From assembly GCA_023213215.1 (NCBI GenBank), contig CP096136.1, positions 992,001 to 1,056,000 of the forward strand: a stretch of 64,000 nucleotides of DNA. The letters are read 5' to 3'. Below the pieces are notes generated by a model. The model was not told the DNA's origin and ran no database searches. It was given only the letters and a program-made list of their open reading frames with translations. The stretch is from Flavobacterium sp. JAD_PAG50586_2. GTDB taxonomy: Bacteria; Bacteroidota; Bacteroidia; Flavobacteriales; Flavobacteriaceae. Made by a program: the position numbers and the translations under genes. Below are positions 1 through 9,289 of the stretch, piece by piece (within the stretch, counting starts at the first letter, position 1; every line of letters begins with the position of its first letter).

Positions 1-1
1 A

Positions 2-151
2 GAAGAAGAAACACTGAAGTTGGAACAGCGCGAAATTGAACTCATCAAGAAATCATTGGAAAAAAATAAAGGTAAACGTAAAGCTGCCGCTGACGAACTG
101 GGCATCTCTGAAAGAACACTTTATCGAAAAATTAAGCAGTACGACCTGTAA
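2..151 (+). CDS. Sigma-54-dependent response regulator, C-terminal end only
   Basis: Only the last 49 codons are in the window; the 5' part lies upstream. The translated tail ends with a Fis-type helix-turn-helix containing [20 protein letters not shown], the DNA-binding end of NtrC-family activators of sigma-54 RNA polymerase. The receiver and AAA+ domains expected of this family cannot be seen, so the class rests on the tail alone. In flavobacteria such a gene commonly sits before lptE and secG, as here. The frame is fixed by the stop at 149-151. Confidence 0.8.
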   Translation, partial: EEETLKLEQREIELIKKSLEKNKGKRKAAADELGISERTLYRKIKQYDL

Positions 152-204
152 ATTTTTTATTTTACTATTAACCTTTTATGTTTACGTCCACCAAATTTAT
201 AACC

Positions 205-1013
205 ATGAACAAACTATTTTCGATATTACTAATTGCTGTTACCCTATTCTCTTGTAGCAATGACGACAAAGAAACGGTTATCGTTCCTAAAACACTTCAA
301 AAAATTGTTTTCTACCGTGACAGCCCTAACCAAAGACAGTGGAATATCAGTAACGGATTGCTAACCTCTATCACTTTGGCGGATGGCACTCTGGCTGAAG
401 AGTTTATTTATGACACTAACAAACGTGTTATTGCTGAAAAAAATATACTGGTGGTGTTTTAACTGAAACCAATACAATAGCATATACCAGCGACAATATC
501 ATTGAGAGCATTAACGGCCTGCATTATAATTTTGATGCGGCAACCCAAACTTATATTTATTCTTACGGAAGTAATTTTACCATACACTGTAAAGTAAATG
601 AAGATAAGTTAGCCGTTGACTTTGTGAGAGGTGGTTTTAAAGCGAGTGAATACCACATGACTTATACTAATGGCAATATGACTTCATTCCGGAAAGTTAA
701 CAATGTTGGGAACGATGTTATTAAGAATTTCCATTTTACTACCGGTATTATTCCTGAAGGCGGTTCTTTTTATAACGCCGTTTTGGCCGTAGCCCAAGTA
801 AAATCATTAACAGATCCTAATTTCTTTGTTGACTGCCAGGTTTCTAAATTAGACCCTGATGGTTTTGACAATGGCGTTACTGACCCCTATCATTATAATT
901 ATGGAGCAATTCCCAACATGGATGGTACGCTTTTACAAATTGGCGTAGAAGTTTTAGACAGCAATAATAATCCTGTTTCGTGGTATTCCTTCGCTGATTA
1001 TTATTACGAGTAA
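205..1013 (+). CDS. Putative lipoprotein, frameshifted
   Basis: Function unknown. The start at 205 gives a short hydrophobic signal with a lipobox (VTLFSCSND), so the product is probably a lipid-anchored outer-membrane or periplasmic protein of about 269 residues. The frame runs to a stop at 462, but the reading continues without a stop in the next frame from about 438 to 1013. Adding one A to the seven-A run at 437-443 joins the two parts, giving IAEKKYTGGVLTETN at the junction. The rest is rich in Asn, Tyr and Thr, with short strand-like segments resembling those of other Bacteroidetes lipoproteins. An upstream in-frame ATG at 178 would put extra residues before the signal, so I prefer 205. 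The break is probably a sequencing error. Confidence 0.6.
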
Positions 1014-1107
1014 AGCAGTTTTAGGATAAGCCTTTTCATTTCTACCAAGGAGATGTCCTTCCGTAATTCAAAATAAAGGATTACTTTAGCAGTCTTTAAT
1101 TTTTACC

Positions 1108-1611
1108 ATGAAATTTTTTAAAATACTTTTAATTTTCATTATTGCCGTTGGCTTAAACAGCTGTGGTCCTTATAATTTTACAGGAGCTAAGCCTATTGAC
1201 GCAAAGACTTTTCAGGTAAATTATTTCCTGAACAATGCCGATTTGGTTGAACCGGGAATTGAACGTACGTTTACCATTAGGCTTCAGGAACTTATCCAGA
1301 ATCAAACTAATCTGAATCTCACCAATACCAGTGGCGATTTGGTTTACGAAGGTGAAATAACCGAATACCGAATTACTCCAATGCAGGCGACTGCCAATCA
1401 GACTGCAGCCCAAAGCAGATTGAGCATTACGATAAATGTTCGTTTTAGCAATAAAAATAAGGAAGCAGATGACTTTGAAAAGCAATTTTCATTTTACTTT
1501 GATTATGATGGCGCAACACAGCTAGTTGGGTCAAAACTATCGGAAGCACTGGATGTAATTTTTGAAAGGATTACCCAGGATATTTTTAATGAGTCTTTGG
1601 CAAAATGGTAG
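1108..1611 (+). CDS. lptE: LPS assembly lipoprotein LptE-like
   Basis: A 167-residue protein with a signal peptide and lipobox (GLNSCGPYNF). The GPYNFTG motif just after the lipid-attachment Cys is typical of the Bacteroidetes LptE family. The body has alternating strand and helix segments with many Gln and Asn residues, including a conserved-looking RLQELIQNQTNL segment. LptE forms the plug of the LptD translocon that places lipopolysaccharide in the outer leaflet of the outer membrane. The gene lies between the sigma-54 regulator and secG, a common flavobacterial order. LptD itself is not in this window. The assignment is from motif and context; LptE sequences are weakly conserved. Confidence 0.82.
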   Translation: MKFFKILLIFIIAVGLNSCGPYNFTGAKPIDAKTFQVNYFLNNADLVEPGIERTFTIRLQELIQNQTNLNLTNTSGDLVYEGEITEYRITPMQATANQTAAQSRLSITINVRFSNKNKEADDFEKQFSFYFDYDGATQLVGSKLSEALDVIFERITQDIFNESLAKW

Positions 1612-1642
1612 ATTAAAGAAAATAGATTATAGACTACTGAAA

Positions 1643-2488
1643 TTGAACTTAACAGATTATACTTATTTACTTAACAAACCTGACGCTATAAACGATAGGT
1701 ATGCTGAAACACTCGACAGTGTTTTGGAAGCATTTCCCTATTTTCAGAGTGCGCGTGTCCTTAAGTTAAAGCACTTATATAATCAGGACAGCTTTAATTA
1801 TAATTACGCCTTAAAGGTTTCAGCCGCATTTACTACAGACAGAAGCATTTTATTTGATTTTATCACTTCAGATTCTTTTGTTTCTGTTCAGAAAGGTTTG
1901 TACGAAAAAAAACTGGAAGAGTTGATGAACATGAATGTTGTTGGTAGCGAACACCTGATTGTGGAAGCAAAACAACCAGTTGTTGACGCTTTAGAGCAAT
2001 CGATTTTGACTTCTATCAAAGAAGCATCTGTTACAGAAGAACAAAAAGCAGAAGAAAAATTAGCCATTGGAAAACCTTTGGAATTTTCAAAAAATGAAAA
2101 GCATTCGTTTCAGGAATGGTTGCAATTGTCACGTTTAAAACCAATTATTAGAGAAGAAGTTAAGCCATTAATGCAGGATGACACCCAGGCAGGAGGTGAA
2201 CAGAGCGGAGCTAAAAAGAAACAATCCGCATTAATTGACAAATTCATTGAGAACAACCCTAAAATAACACCCATTGCAAAAGATGCTCAAGTACCCGTTG
2301 TTGAAGCCTTTTCAGAAGATACAACTCACCTGATGACAGAGACCTTAGCTAGAGTTTATCTGGAACAAAAAAAATATTCAAAAGCAATTCAGGCATATGA
2401 AATATTAATTTTGAAATATCCAGAAAAAAGTAGTTTCTTTGCAGACCGAATTTCAGATATTAAAATTTTACAACAAAATAATAAGTAA
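1643..2488 (+). CDS. Conserved TPR-like protein upstream of secG
   Basis: About 281 residues, no signal peptide and no membrane segment, so probably cytoplasmic. Function unknown. The N-terminal part (DYTYLLNKPDAI, then AFPYFQSARVLKLKHL) and a C-terminal repeat (ETLARVYLEQKKYSKAIQAYEILILKYPEKS) that looks like one tetratricopeptide unit match a conserved flavobacterial protein next to secG. The middle is charged and low in complexity. The start is uncertain: TTG at 1643 gives LNLTDYTYLL, close to what I recall of relatives, while ATG at 1589 or 1562 would overlap lptE by 23 or 50 bases. It ends 2 bases before secG, so the two are probably co-transcribed. Confidence 0.65.
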   Translation: MNLTDYTYLLNKPDAINDRYAETLDSVLEAFPYFQSARVLKLKHLYNQDSFNYNYALKVSAAFTTDRSILFDFITSDSFVSVQKGLYEKKLEELMNMNVVGSEHLIVEAKQPVVDALEQSILTSIKEASVTEEQKAEEKLAIGKPLEFSKNEKHSFQEWLQLSRLKPIIREEVKPLMQDDTQAGGEQSGAKKKQSALIDKFIENNPKITPIAKDAQVPVVEAFSEDTTHLMTETLARVYLEQKKYSKAIQAYEILILKYPEKSSFFADRISDIKILQQNNK

Positions 2489-2490
2489 TA

Positions 2491-2823
2491 ATGAGTACAT
2501 TTTCAATCTTTTTAGTATTAATAACAATAGTTTGTTTTCTATTGATAATAGTAGTTATGGTTCAAAACCCAAAAGGTGGCGGTTTATCATCTTCATTGGG
2601 TGGTTCAACGCAAATCGGTGGTGTTCAGAAAACAAATGATTTCTTAAACAACGCTACCTGGACATTAGCAGGTATGTTAATCGTTTTGATTTTATTATCA
2701 AGTTTGAGTTTCACGGGAACGATGAGTGACAACAACTCAAAAATTATTGATGACAAAGAAGTTGCCGCTCCTAAAGCCGCAGCGCCGATTCCGGCTAAAC
2801 CAATTGAAACTCCAAAAAAATAA
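2491..2823 (+). CDS. secG: Preprotein translocase subunit SecG
   Basis: A 110-residue inner-membrane protein with two hydrophobic segments (about residues 4-22 and 54-74) separated by the Gly/Ser-rich loop MVQNPKGGGLSSSLGGS, the hallmark of SecG. SecG supports SecYE in moving proteins across the inner membrane. After the second segment comes an Ala/Pro/Lys-rich tail of about 35 residues, common in Bacteroidetes SecG. The gene follows the TPR-like gene by 2 bases and is followed by a hairpin terminator, so it probably closes the operon that starts near lptE. Confidence 0.95.
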   Translation: MSTFSIFLVLITIVCFLLIIVVMVQNPKGGGLSSSLGGSTQIGGVQKTNDFLNNATWTLAGMLIVLILLSSLSFTGTMSDNNSKIIDDKEVAAPKAAAPIPAKPIETPKK

Positions 2824-2842
2824 TTTTTTTGAAAAAGATAGG

Positions 2843-2873
2843 ATGCCAGCGATTATAAGCTGGCATTTTTTTT
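2843..2873 (+). terminator. Rho-independent terminator after secG
   Basis: Perfect 8-bp stem (ATGCCAGC at 2843-2850 with its complement at 2859-2866), an 8-base loop, then a run of T. It separates secG from groES. Confidence 0.85.
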
Positions 2874-2960
2874 AACTGAAAATTTGTCAGCAAACAGCCT
2901 CATGGTATAATTTATGAAAAGCAACAATCACAACATTTTAAATAACATAAACACATAAGT

Positions 2961-3235
2961 ATGGCATTAAATATCAAACCACTTTCAGACAGGGTAATCA
3001 TAGAACCTGCTGCTGCTGAAACACAAACTGCTTCTGGAATTATCATTCCTGACACCGCTAAGGAAAAACCACAAAAAGGAACCGTTGTAGCGGTTGGAAA
3101 TGGAAAAAAGACGAACCGTTAACGGTAAAAGTTGGCGACAGTGTTCTTTATGGAAAATATGCAGGAACTGACTTAAAGTTCAATGGAAAAGACTATTTAA
3201 TCATGCGGGAAGAAGACATCTTAGCAATTATATAA
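2961..3235 (+). CDS. groES: Co-chaperonin GroES, frameshifted
   Basis: GroES caps the GroEL folding chamber in the cytoplasm. The N-terminal part ([17 protein letters not shown], then [18 protein letters not shown]) is classic GroES. The frame then hits a stop at 3119. Adding one A to the six-A run at 3104-3109 restores [24 protein letters not shown] and the normal ending REEDILAII, giving about 91 residues, the usual family length. GroES is essential and sits directly before an intact groEL, so a sequencing error is far more likely than a pseudogene. I see no CIRCE element upstream. Confidence 0.93.
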
Positions 3236-3254
3236 TTCCGAATAACCCAATTAA

Positions 3255-4910
<1,656 letters not shown>

Positions 4911-4932
4911 CAAACATTAAAATATTTATATT

Positions 4933-4966
4933 AAAAAACGTCCTGAAAATTCAGGACGTTTTTTTT
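4933..4966 (+). terminator. Terminator after groEL
   Basis: Ten-bp perfect stem (AACGTCCTGA at 4937-4946 with its complement at 4951-4960), a four-base loop and a run of T. Confidence 0.9.
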
Positions 4967-4968
4967 AT

Positions 4969-4998
4969 TTGTTTTGTAGCTAAATTTTCATACTTTCG
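4969..4998 (+). promoter_or_regulatory. Probable promoter of the 5015 gene
   Basis: TTG at 4969-4971, a 19-base spacer, then TACTTTCG at 4991-4998, seven of eight matches to the Bacteroidetes -7 element TAnnTTTG. It lies 16 bases before the chosen start. Confidence 0.45.
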
Positions 4999-5014
4999 GT
5001 TAAATTCTATTTTA

Positions 5015-7390
5015 ATGGACCGCCAAACATATCTCTCGACAATCCTTGCACTTTTATTCTTCCATATCGTATTTTGTCAAAATGAAACAGATGACAATAA
5101 TGCTAAAATCGAAAGTGTTTTAAACAATTATTTTGATTTAGAGAGAGAAGCCATCCATCTTCACACCAACAAAACCTCCTTTCTAAATAATGAAACGATT
5201 TGGTATCAGGGATACATTATTAATCGAAAAACCAACAAACCTTATTTCACGACAAATGTTTTTGTCCTATTATTTGATGACAAAGGAAACCAGCTTTCAG
5301 AAAAGTTAGTGTATGCGACCAATGGCGTCTTCTCAGGTAATATTGAGCTAAATCCTCAAATGAAATCTGGGAAATATTATGTTCAGGTGTTTACCAATTG
5401 GATGAATAATTTTACTGAAAACGAATCCACAATTACCTCTATCAGCATCATAGACCCATCTCAAGGCATAAAAAATTACAAATCCATAAACCAGGAATCG
5501 TTACAAGTATCTTTAAATCCGGAAGGAAAAAGCCTGGTTAGCGACATTCCAAATATCGTGGGAATTCAAGTCAAAGATTGTAGAGGGAATTCGCCAGAAG
5601 ATCTTGAAGCTATTATTCAAAAATCAAACGGAGAAGTTCTAAAAACAATAAAATTAAACCGATTTGGTTATGGTCGGTTTGACATTATTCCAACCGAAGA
5701 AAGTTTAAAGGTTATTGTTAAGTACGGCGAAAAAACTATTGAAAAAGCGCTCCAAAAAGCCGATTTAATTGGTCTGTCAATAGAAGTGAATACTTTTTCA
5801 ATACAAAATAAGACTGCCATCAAGATCAAAACCAACAAACAAAGTTTTGATGCATTTCAATCCAAAAAATTAAATCTGATAATTCATCAGGACCAAAAGA
5901 TATCCAACTATCCTTTCCAATTCAAAGTCAATGGATTGGAACAAACAATAATTCTCAATAACGAAAATTTACCTTCCGGAATCAACACCATAAGAATTAT
6001 TGACAGTGATTTGAAACAATGGTCAGAGCGATTGATCTATATAAATCCATTACCTCAGAATAATTTTAATATTCTAAAAAACTATAAGACCGAGGATAGG
6101 ATAAATTTAATTGGTTATTCTAATTCTCCGAATTTAATAATGAGTGTATCCATCTTACCGGAAGATACCCAAAGCATTGATGAAAACAATTCCATCGTTA
6201 GCGGAATGATGATAAATCCTTATTTAGCTAAACCATTAAAAAATTCAAATTACTATACAAACGCTCCAAGTAGATTGAAATTATATGAATTGGATTTGGC
6301 TTTATTAAACGAAGCAGAATCTAAATACAAATGGGATTATATGAAAATAAATGTTCCGGCCTCTAATTACACGTTTGATGTCGGACTGAGCCTTAAAGGC
6401 AAAATTGATGCTGCCATCAAAGATAAAACCTATCATAAGGTAAAGATGATTGCCTATAAAGATCGAATAATGATGTCTGCTGATGTGTCAGAAACGGGAG
6501 ATTACGAATTTCAGCATCTGCTGTTGACAGATTCTTCACTGGTAAAATTATCACTGGAAAAGCTGCCGAACTTTGTTAATGTAGCATCCAATCTATACCC
6601 AAAAGTACTAAACAGAAAAAGGAATTTCAATAAACCAATACTAAATTACATTGGGCAAAGCTGTACAGATTCTGTACCGTATGAAGCAATATCCACCTTT
6701 GAATTTCCAAAATTCAATGGTAAAATCGTTAAGCTAGACGAAGTTGTAGTAAAAAAGAAAACTTTAGAGCTTAGTCGGGCAAAGATGTTGTCTAATTCGA
6801 TGTTAAGAGGCTATAAAATTGACGAAACCAATAATCGTGGAAGTCTGTTGAATTTTATAGAAATGAATGGATTCAGGGTTACCCGAAATCTCGGTGACGT
6901 TTATATATCTTCGAGACAAAGAATGTCAATGAGCTCGGCCAGTCCAACACCATTAGTATACATAGATGACAGGGTTTTATTCTCCTCTTTTAATGAGCTG
7001 GATATAATGCAAATGACGGAAATAGACGAGATTTACATAGATTCCCATAAAATAGGCGCAAGCATGAACAACAATGTGGGCATTATTAAAATATACACTA
7101 AGAAGCCACAAAACAATCTTTTTAGCAAACCAGATCCTAATTCCTTCTTTGTAAACGAAGCCTATTCCCTGAATTACCCTTTTAAGAATTCTGATTATCA
7201 GAATACGCACACTAAAGGATTTGATAACTTCGGAATCTTAGGCTGGTCAGCATTCATTAAGGCAAACGAAAATGGCGATTTTATATTTAATCTAATAGAC
7301 TATAACAAACCCAGATGTAAAATAATTCTTGAAGGAATGACTACAGAAGGCGAAGTTTACCATCAGGAAAAAATAATAGACCTTAAATAA
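5015..7390 (+). CDS. Secreted protein with a TonB-plug-like domain and no barrel
   Basis: A 791-residue protein with a signal peptide (LALLFFHIVFCQ). The first 300 residues resemble the MG2-like beta-sandwich repeats of Bacteroidetes surface proteins (HLHTNKTSFLNNETIWYQGYI, split here for length, is the typical opening). From about residue 570 a plug-like stretch appears: KLDEVVVKKK, then LLNFIEMNGF, TPLVYIDDR and GIIKIYTKK, the order seen in plug domains of TonB-dependent receptors. Only about 90 residues follow, too few for a 22-strand barrel. The start at 5015 follows the groEL terminator; in-frame ATGs farther upstream lie inside groEL. Exact function unknown. It is a single-gene unit with its own promoter and terminator. 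Confidence 0.65.
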   Translation: MDRQTYLSTILALLFFHIVFCQNETDDNNAKIESVLNNYFDLEREAIHLHTNKTSFLNNETIWYQGYIINRKTNKPYFTTNVFVLLFDDKGNQLSEKLVYATNGVFSGNIELNPQMKSGKYYVQVFTNWMNNFTENESTITSISIIDPSQGIKNYKSINQESLQVSLNPEGKSLVSDIPNIVGIQVKDCRGNSPEDLEAIIQKSNGEVLKTIKLNRFGYGRFDIIPTEESLKVIVKYGEKTIEKALQKADLIGLSIEVNTFSIQNKTAIKIKTNKQSFDAFQSKKLNLIIHQDQKISNYPFQFKVNGLEQTIILNNENLPSGINTIRIIDSDLKQWSERLIYINPLPQNNFNILKNYKTEDRINLIGYSNSPNLIMSVSILPEDTQSIDENNSIVSGMMINPYLAKPLKNSNYYTNAPSRLKLYELDLALLNEAESKYKWDYMKINVPASNYTFDVGLSLKGKIDAAIKDKTYHKVKMIAYKDRIMMSADVSETGDYEFQHLLLTDSSLVKLSLEKLPNFVNVASNLYPKVLNRKRNFNKPILNYIGQSCTDSVPYEAISTFEFPKFNGKIVKLDEVVVKKKTLELSRAKMLSNSMLRGYKIDETNNRGSLLNFIEMNGFRVTRNLGDVYISSRQRMSMSSASPTPLVYIDDRVLFSSFNELDIMQMTEIDEIYIDSHKIGASMNNNVGIIKIYTKKPQNNLFSKPDPNSFFVNEAYSLNYPFKNSDYQNTHTKGFDNFGILGWSAFIKANENGDFIFNLIDYNKPRCKIILEGMTTEGEVYHQEKIIDLK

Positions 7391-7420
7391 AAAACGTCCC
7401 TATAATTTGGGACGTTTTTT
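7391..7420. terminator. Bidirectional terminator
   Basis: AAAACGTCCC at 7391-7400 pairs perfectly with 7409-7418. It has an A run on one side and a T run on the other, and lies between convergent genes (5015 plus, 7420 minus), so it can serve both. Confidence 0.85.
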
Positions 7421-8105
7421 TATTCTTCTAATTGGGTTGGTGTTTTCTTAATCATCTTTAGGAAAACAGGGAGCGTTGAAACCAATATAATTGCAATAAC
7501 AATTTTCTCAATGTGATGCTTTAAATCAATGTCAAATTTATCCAAAAACATACCGTATAAATAATGACCTGAAAAAATCAATACAAATGACCAAAGCAAT
7601 GAACTAACTATGTTATAGAACATAAACTTCTTTTTATCCATTGTCACAATTCCTGCTATAATAGGCGCAAATGTTCTGACAATTGGCAAAAAACGAGCAA
7701 AGATGATGGCCTTTCCACCATATCTTTCAAAGAAATCCTTAGATTGGATAAGGTATTTTTTCTTAAACCAAAAACTATCTTCCTTCTTGTATAAATAATA
7801 CCCACTTCTTTGTCCAAACCAATAGCCCATCATATTGCCCAAAATACCGGCAATGGCAACAAGTAAAGCCAAAAGCGTGACATTAACTATATCACTTTCA
7901 ATAATGGTGAAATTCTCCACTAAATCACGGCTATAAATTCCGGCTAAAAAAGGAGGCTGTCACCTGGCAAAAAGAAGCCTGCAAAAAGTCCGGTTTCGGC
8001 AAAAACAATAAACAATACAATCCACAAACCAATTTTATATCCGCCAATTGTCATTGTTATATAAAACTCAGGATTTAGCAATTGCATCCAGTCAAAATCA
8101 TTCAT
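7420..8105 (-). CDS. DedA-family membrane protein, frameshifted
   Basis: A polytopic inner-membrane protein of the DedA/VTT family, about 229 residues; the family is linked to lipid scrambling and envelope stability. Motifs are ETGLFAGFFLPGDSLLF near the N-terminus, GNMMGYWFGQRSG, and FARFLPIVRTFAPIIAG, the family signature with its Arg residues. The start at 8105 leads to a stop after GDSLLF. One extra A in the six-A run at 7946-7951 (plus strand) restores LLFLAGIYSRDLVENF and joins the rest. The break looks like a homopolymer error. It stands alone between two convergent or separately terminated units. Confidence 0.85.
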
Positions 8106-8162
8106 GTATTATCAATTTTATCGAGCGTGAAATTAGTGATATTTTTGGGATTTAGAGTTAAA

Positions 8163-8873
8163 TTAATGCTTTTGTAAATCTAAATTATGAAACAGTGTAA
8201 CCGAAACAATATGATTCATCGCATCACTACCATAACTCGAAGTAACAAACTGATTCATATACCCTAATTCCAATCGAAACTTATTGTTATTGTTTAACCC
8301 AAGCCCAACAAGTAAGCGATTCTGATCCAAAAACTTTGAATTGACCTTATTTTCTCCAATTGTTATGAAAACTTCGTCCTGTACTATGGCGTAAAATTCT
8401 GCCTGGACCGATTTTAAATCAGTAATATGAAACAAGTTCCTGTTCATATACCGAAATCTGTTCTGATAAGCCGTTGTTTTAGTGGCCAATTGCTCAATCC
8501 AACGTTGTTCAAGCCTCAAACGATTTGTCATGATGTTTTTACTCCATTTGGTATTGATTTGATATTGTTCCCAAAGTCTGTGTTCTGTAAAAAACTTATC
8601 CGCCGATGAACTGTACGTATCAATTAAAGCACCACCAACCATAAGGGTTTCCTTTGGCGATAAAAAATAAACGCCTCCAAGCCGGGCAATATTTTGAAGG
8701 TCCTGATGTAACTCATTATCCGTTCTGAGTTGACCCTCAACGTGAAGCCCCCATTTTTCAGAAAATTTGTATTGTCCTAAATACGCAAACCAAATACGCT
8801 GGTCCTGAATTGTCTTTTGAGAAAAACAATTTCCATAAACCAATACTAACAGCAGAAGTAATACTCTTTTCAA
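8163..8873 (-). CDS. DUF2490 outer-membrane protein
   Basis: A 236-residue protein with a clear signal peptide (LLLLLVLVYGNCFSQ). The rest has alternating amphipathic strands with aromatic residues (WGLHVEGQLR, LRLEQRWIEQ, FRLELGYMNQF), as in outer-membrane beta-barrels, and matches the pattern of DUF2490 proteins common in Bacteroidetes. Function unknown. The barrel would be small, about 10-12 strands by eye. It is followed downstream by a 57-base gap and the DedA gene on the same strand, with no clear functional link. Confidence 0.7.
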   Translation of the reverse strand: MKRVLLLLLVLVYGNCFSQKTIQDQRIWFAYLGQYKFSEKWGLHVEGQLRTDNELHQDLQNIARLGGVYFLSPKETLMVGGALIDTYSSSADKFFTEHRLWEQYQINTKWSKNIMTNRLRLEQRWIEQLATKTTAYQNRFRYMNRNLFHITDLKSVQAEFYAIVQDEVFITIGENKVNSKFLDQNRLLVGLGLNNNNKFRLELGYMNQFVTSSYGSDAMNHIVSVTLFHNLDLQKH

Positions 8874-8903
8874 GATTTCAAATTTTTGGCAAAATTAAGC
8901 ATA

Positions 8904-8931
8904 AAAAACTCCTTAAAAAGTTAAGGAGTTT
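8904..8931 (-). terminator. Terminator of the HMA gene
   Basis: AAACTCCTTA with its complement at 8921-8931 forms a near-perfect stem. On the minus strand it ends in a T run, just after the stop of the 8938 gene. Confidence 0.75.
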
Positions 8932-8937
8932 CTAAAT

Positions 8938-9278
8938 TTATTTTCTTTCGTATAAGCAACAATGATGCAACTTTTCATAATCAGCATCGCTTGCTCTTAC
9001 TTCATCGGTATCATGCCCTACCTTTGCAATTGCTTTTTTTACATCCAATAGAGAGCACTTTTCTTCATTAATAATTAAATGTAGCATGTGGTCATCTATA
9101 TGCCACTCGGCGCTTTTAACTCCTGACACTGAGAAAGCTGCTTTTTCAATTCGTTTCTTGCACTGTTCGCAGTTGCCATTTACTTCTACATCGTATTTGG
9201 CATTCTTGTTTTTTTATCCTGAGCTTGTGCTGAAAGTGTTACCAACAGTAACAGCATTCCTAAAATTATATTTTTCAT
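8938..9278 (-). CDS. Secreted heavy-metal-associated (HMA) domain protein, frameshifted
   Basis: About 113 residues: a signal peptide (LLLLVTLSAQAQ), then an HMA-like fold with the metal-binding CxxC in GNCEQCKKRIEKAAF, followed by VSGVKSAEWHIDDHML and a His/Cys-rich tail (EKLHHCCLYERK). It is likely to bind copper or a similar soft metal in the periplasm. The frame from 9278 stops after 30 codons. One more T in the seven-T run at 9209-9215 (plus strand) gives AQDKKNKNAKYDVEVNGNC and joins the two parts. It lies 11 bases after the TonB receptor gene and is probably co-transcribed with it. The extra CC near the C-terminus could be a second metal site. Confidence 0.78.
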
Positions 9279-9289
9279 ATTTTTAAATG

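Noticed and set aside
205..1013. Phase-variable lipoprotein controlled by its A run
   Set aside because: The same kind of break affects groES, ftsQ and murD in this window, so a general sequence error explains it better than phase variation.
2874..2960. CIRCE heat-shock operator before groES
   Set aside because: I looked for the inverted repeat TTAGCACTC/GAGTGCTAA and found nothing like it.
2961..3235. groES as a pseudogene with a second copy elsewhere
   Set aside because: Both halves are perfectly conserved in sequence and sit directly before an intact groEL; one missing base in an A run accounts for the break.
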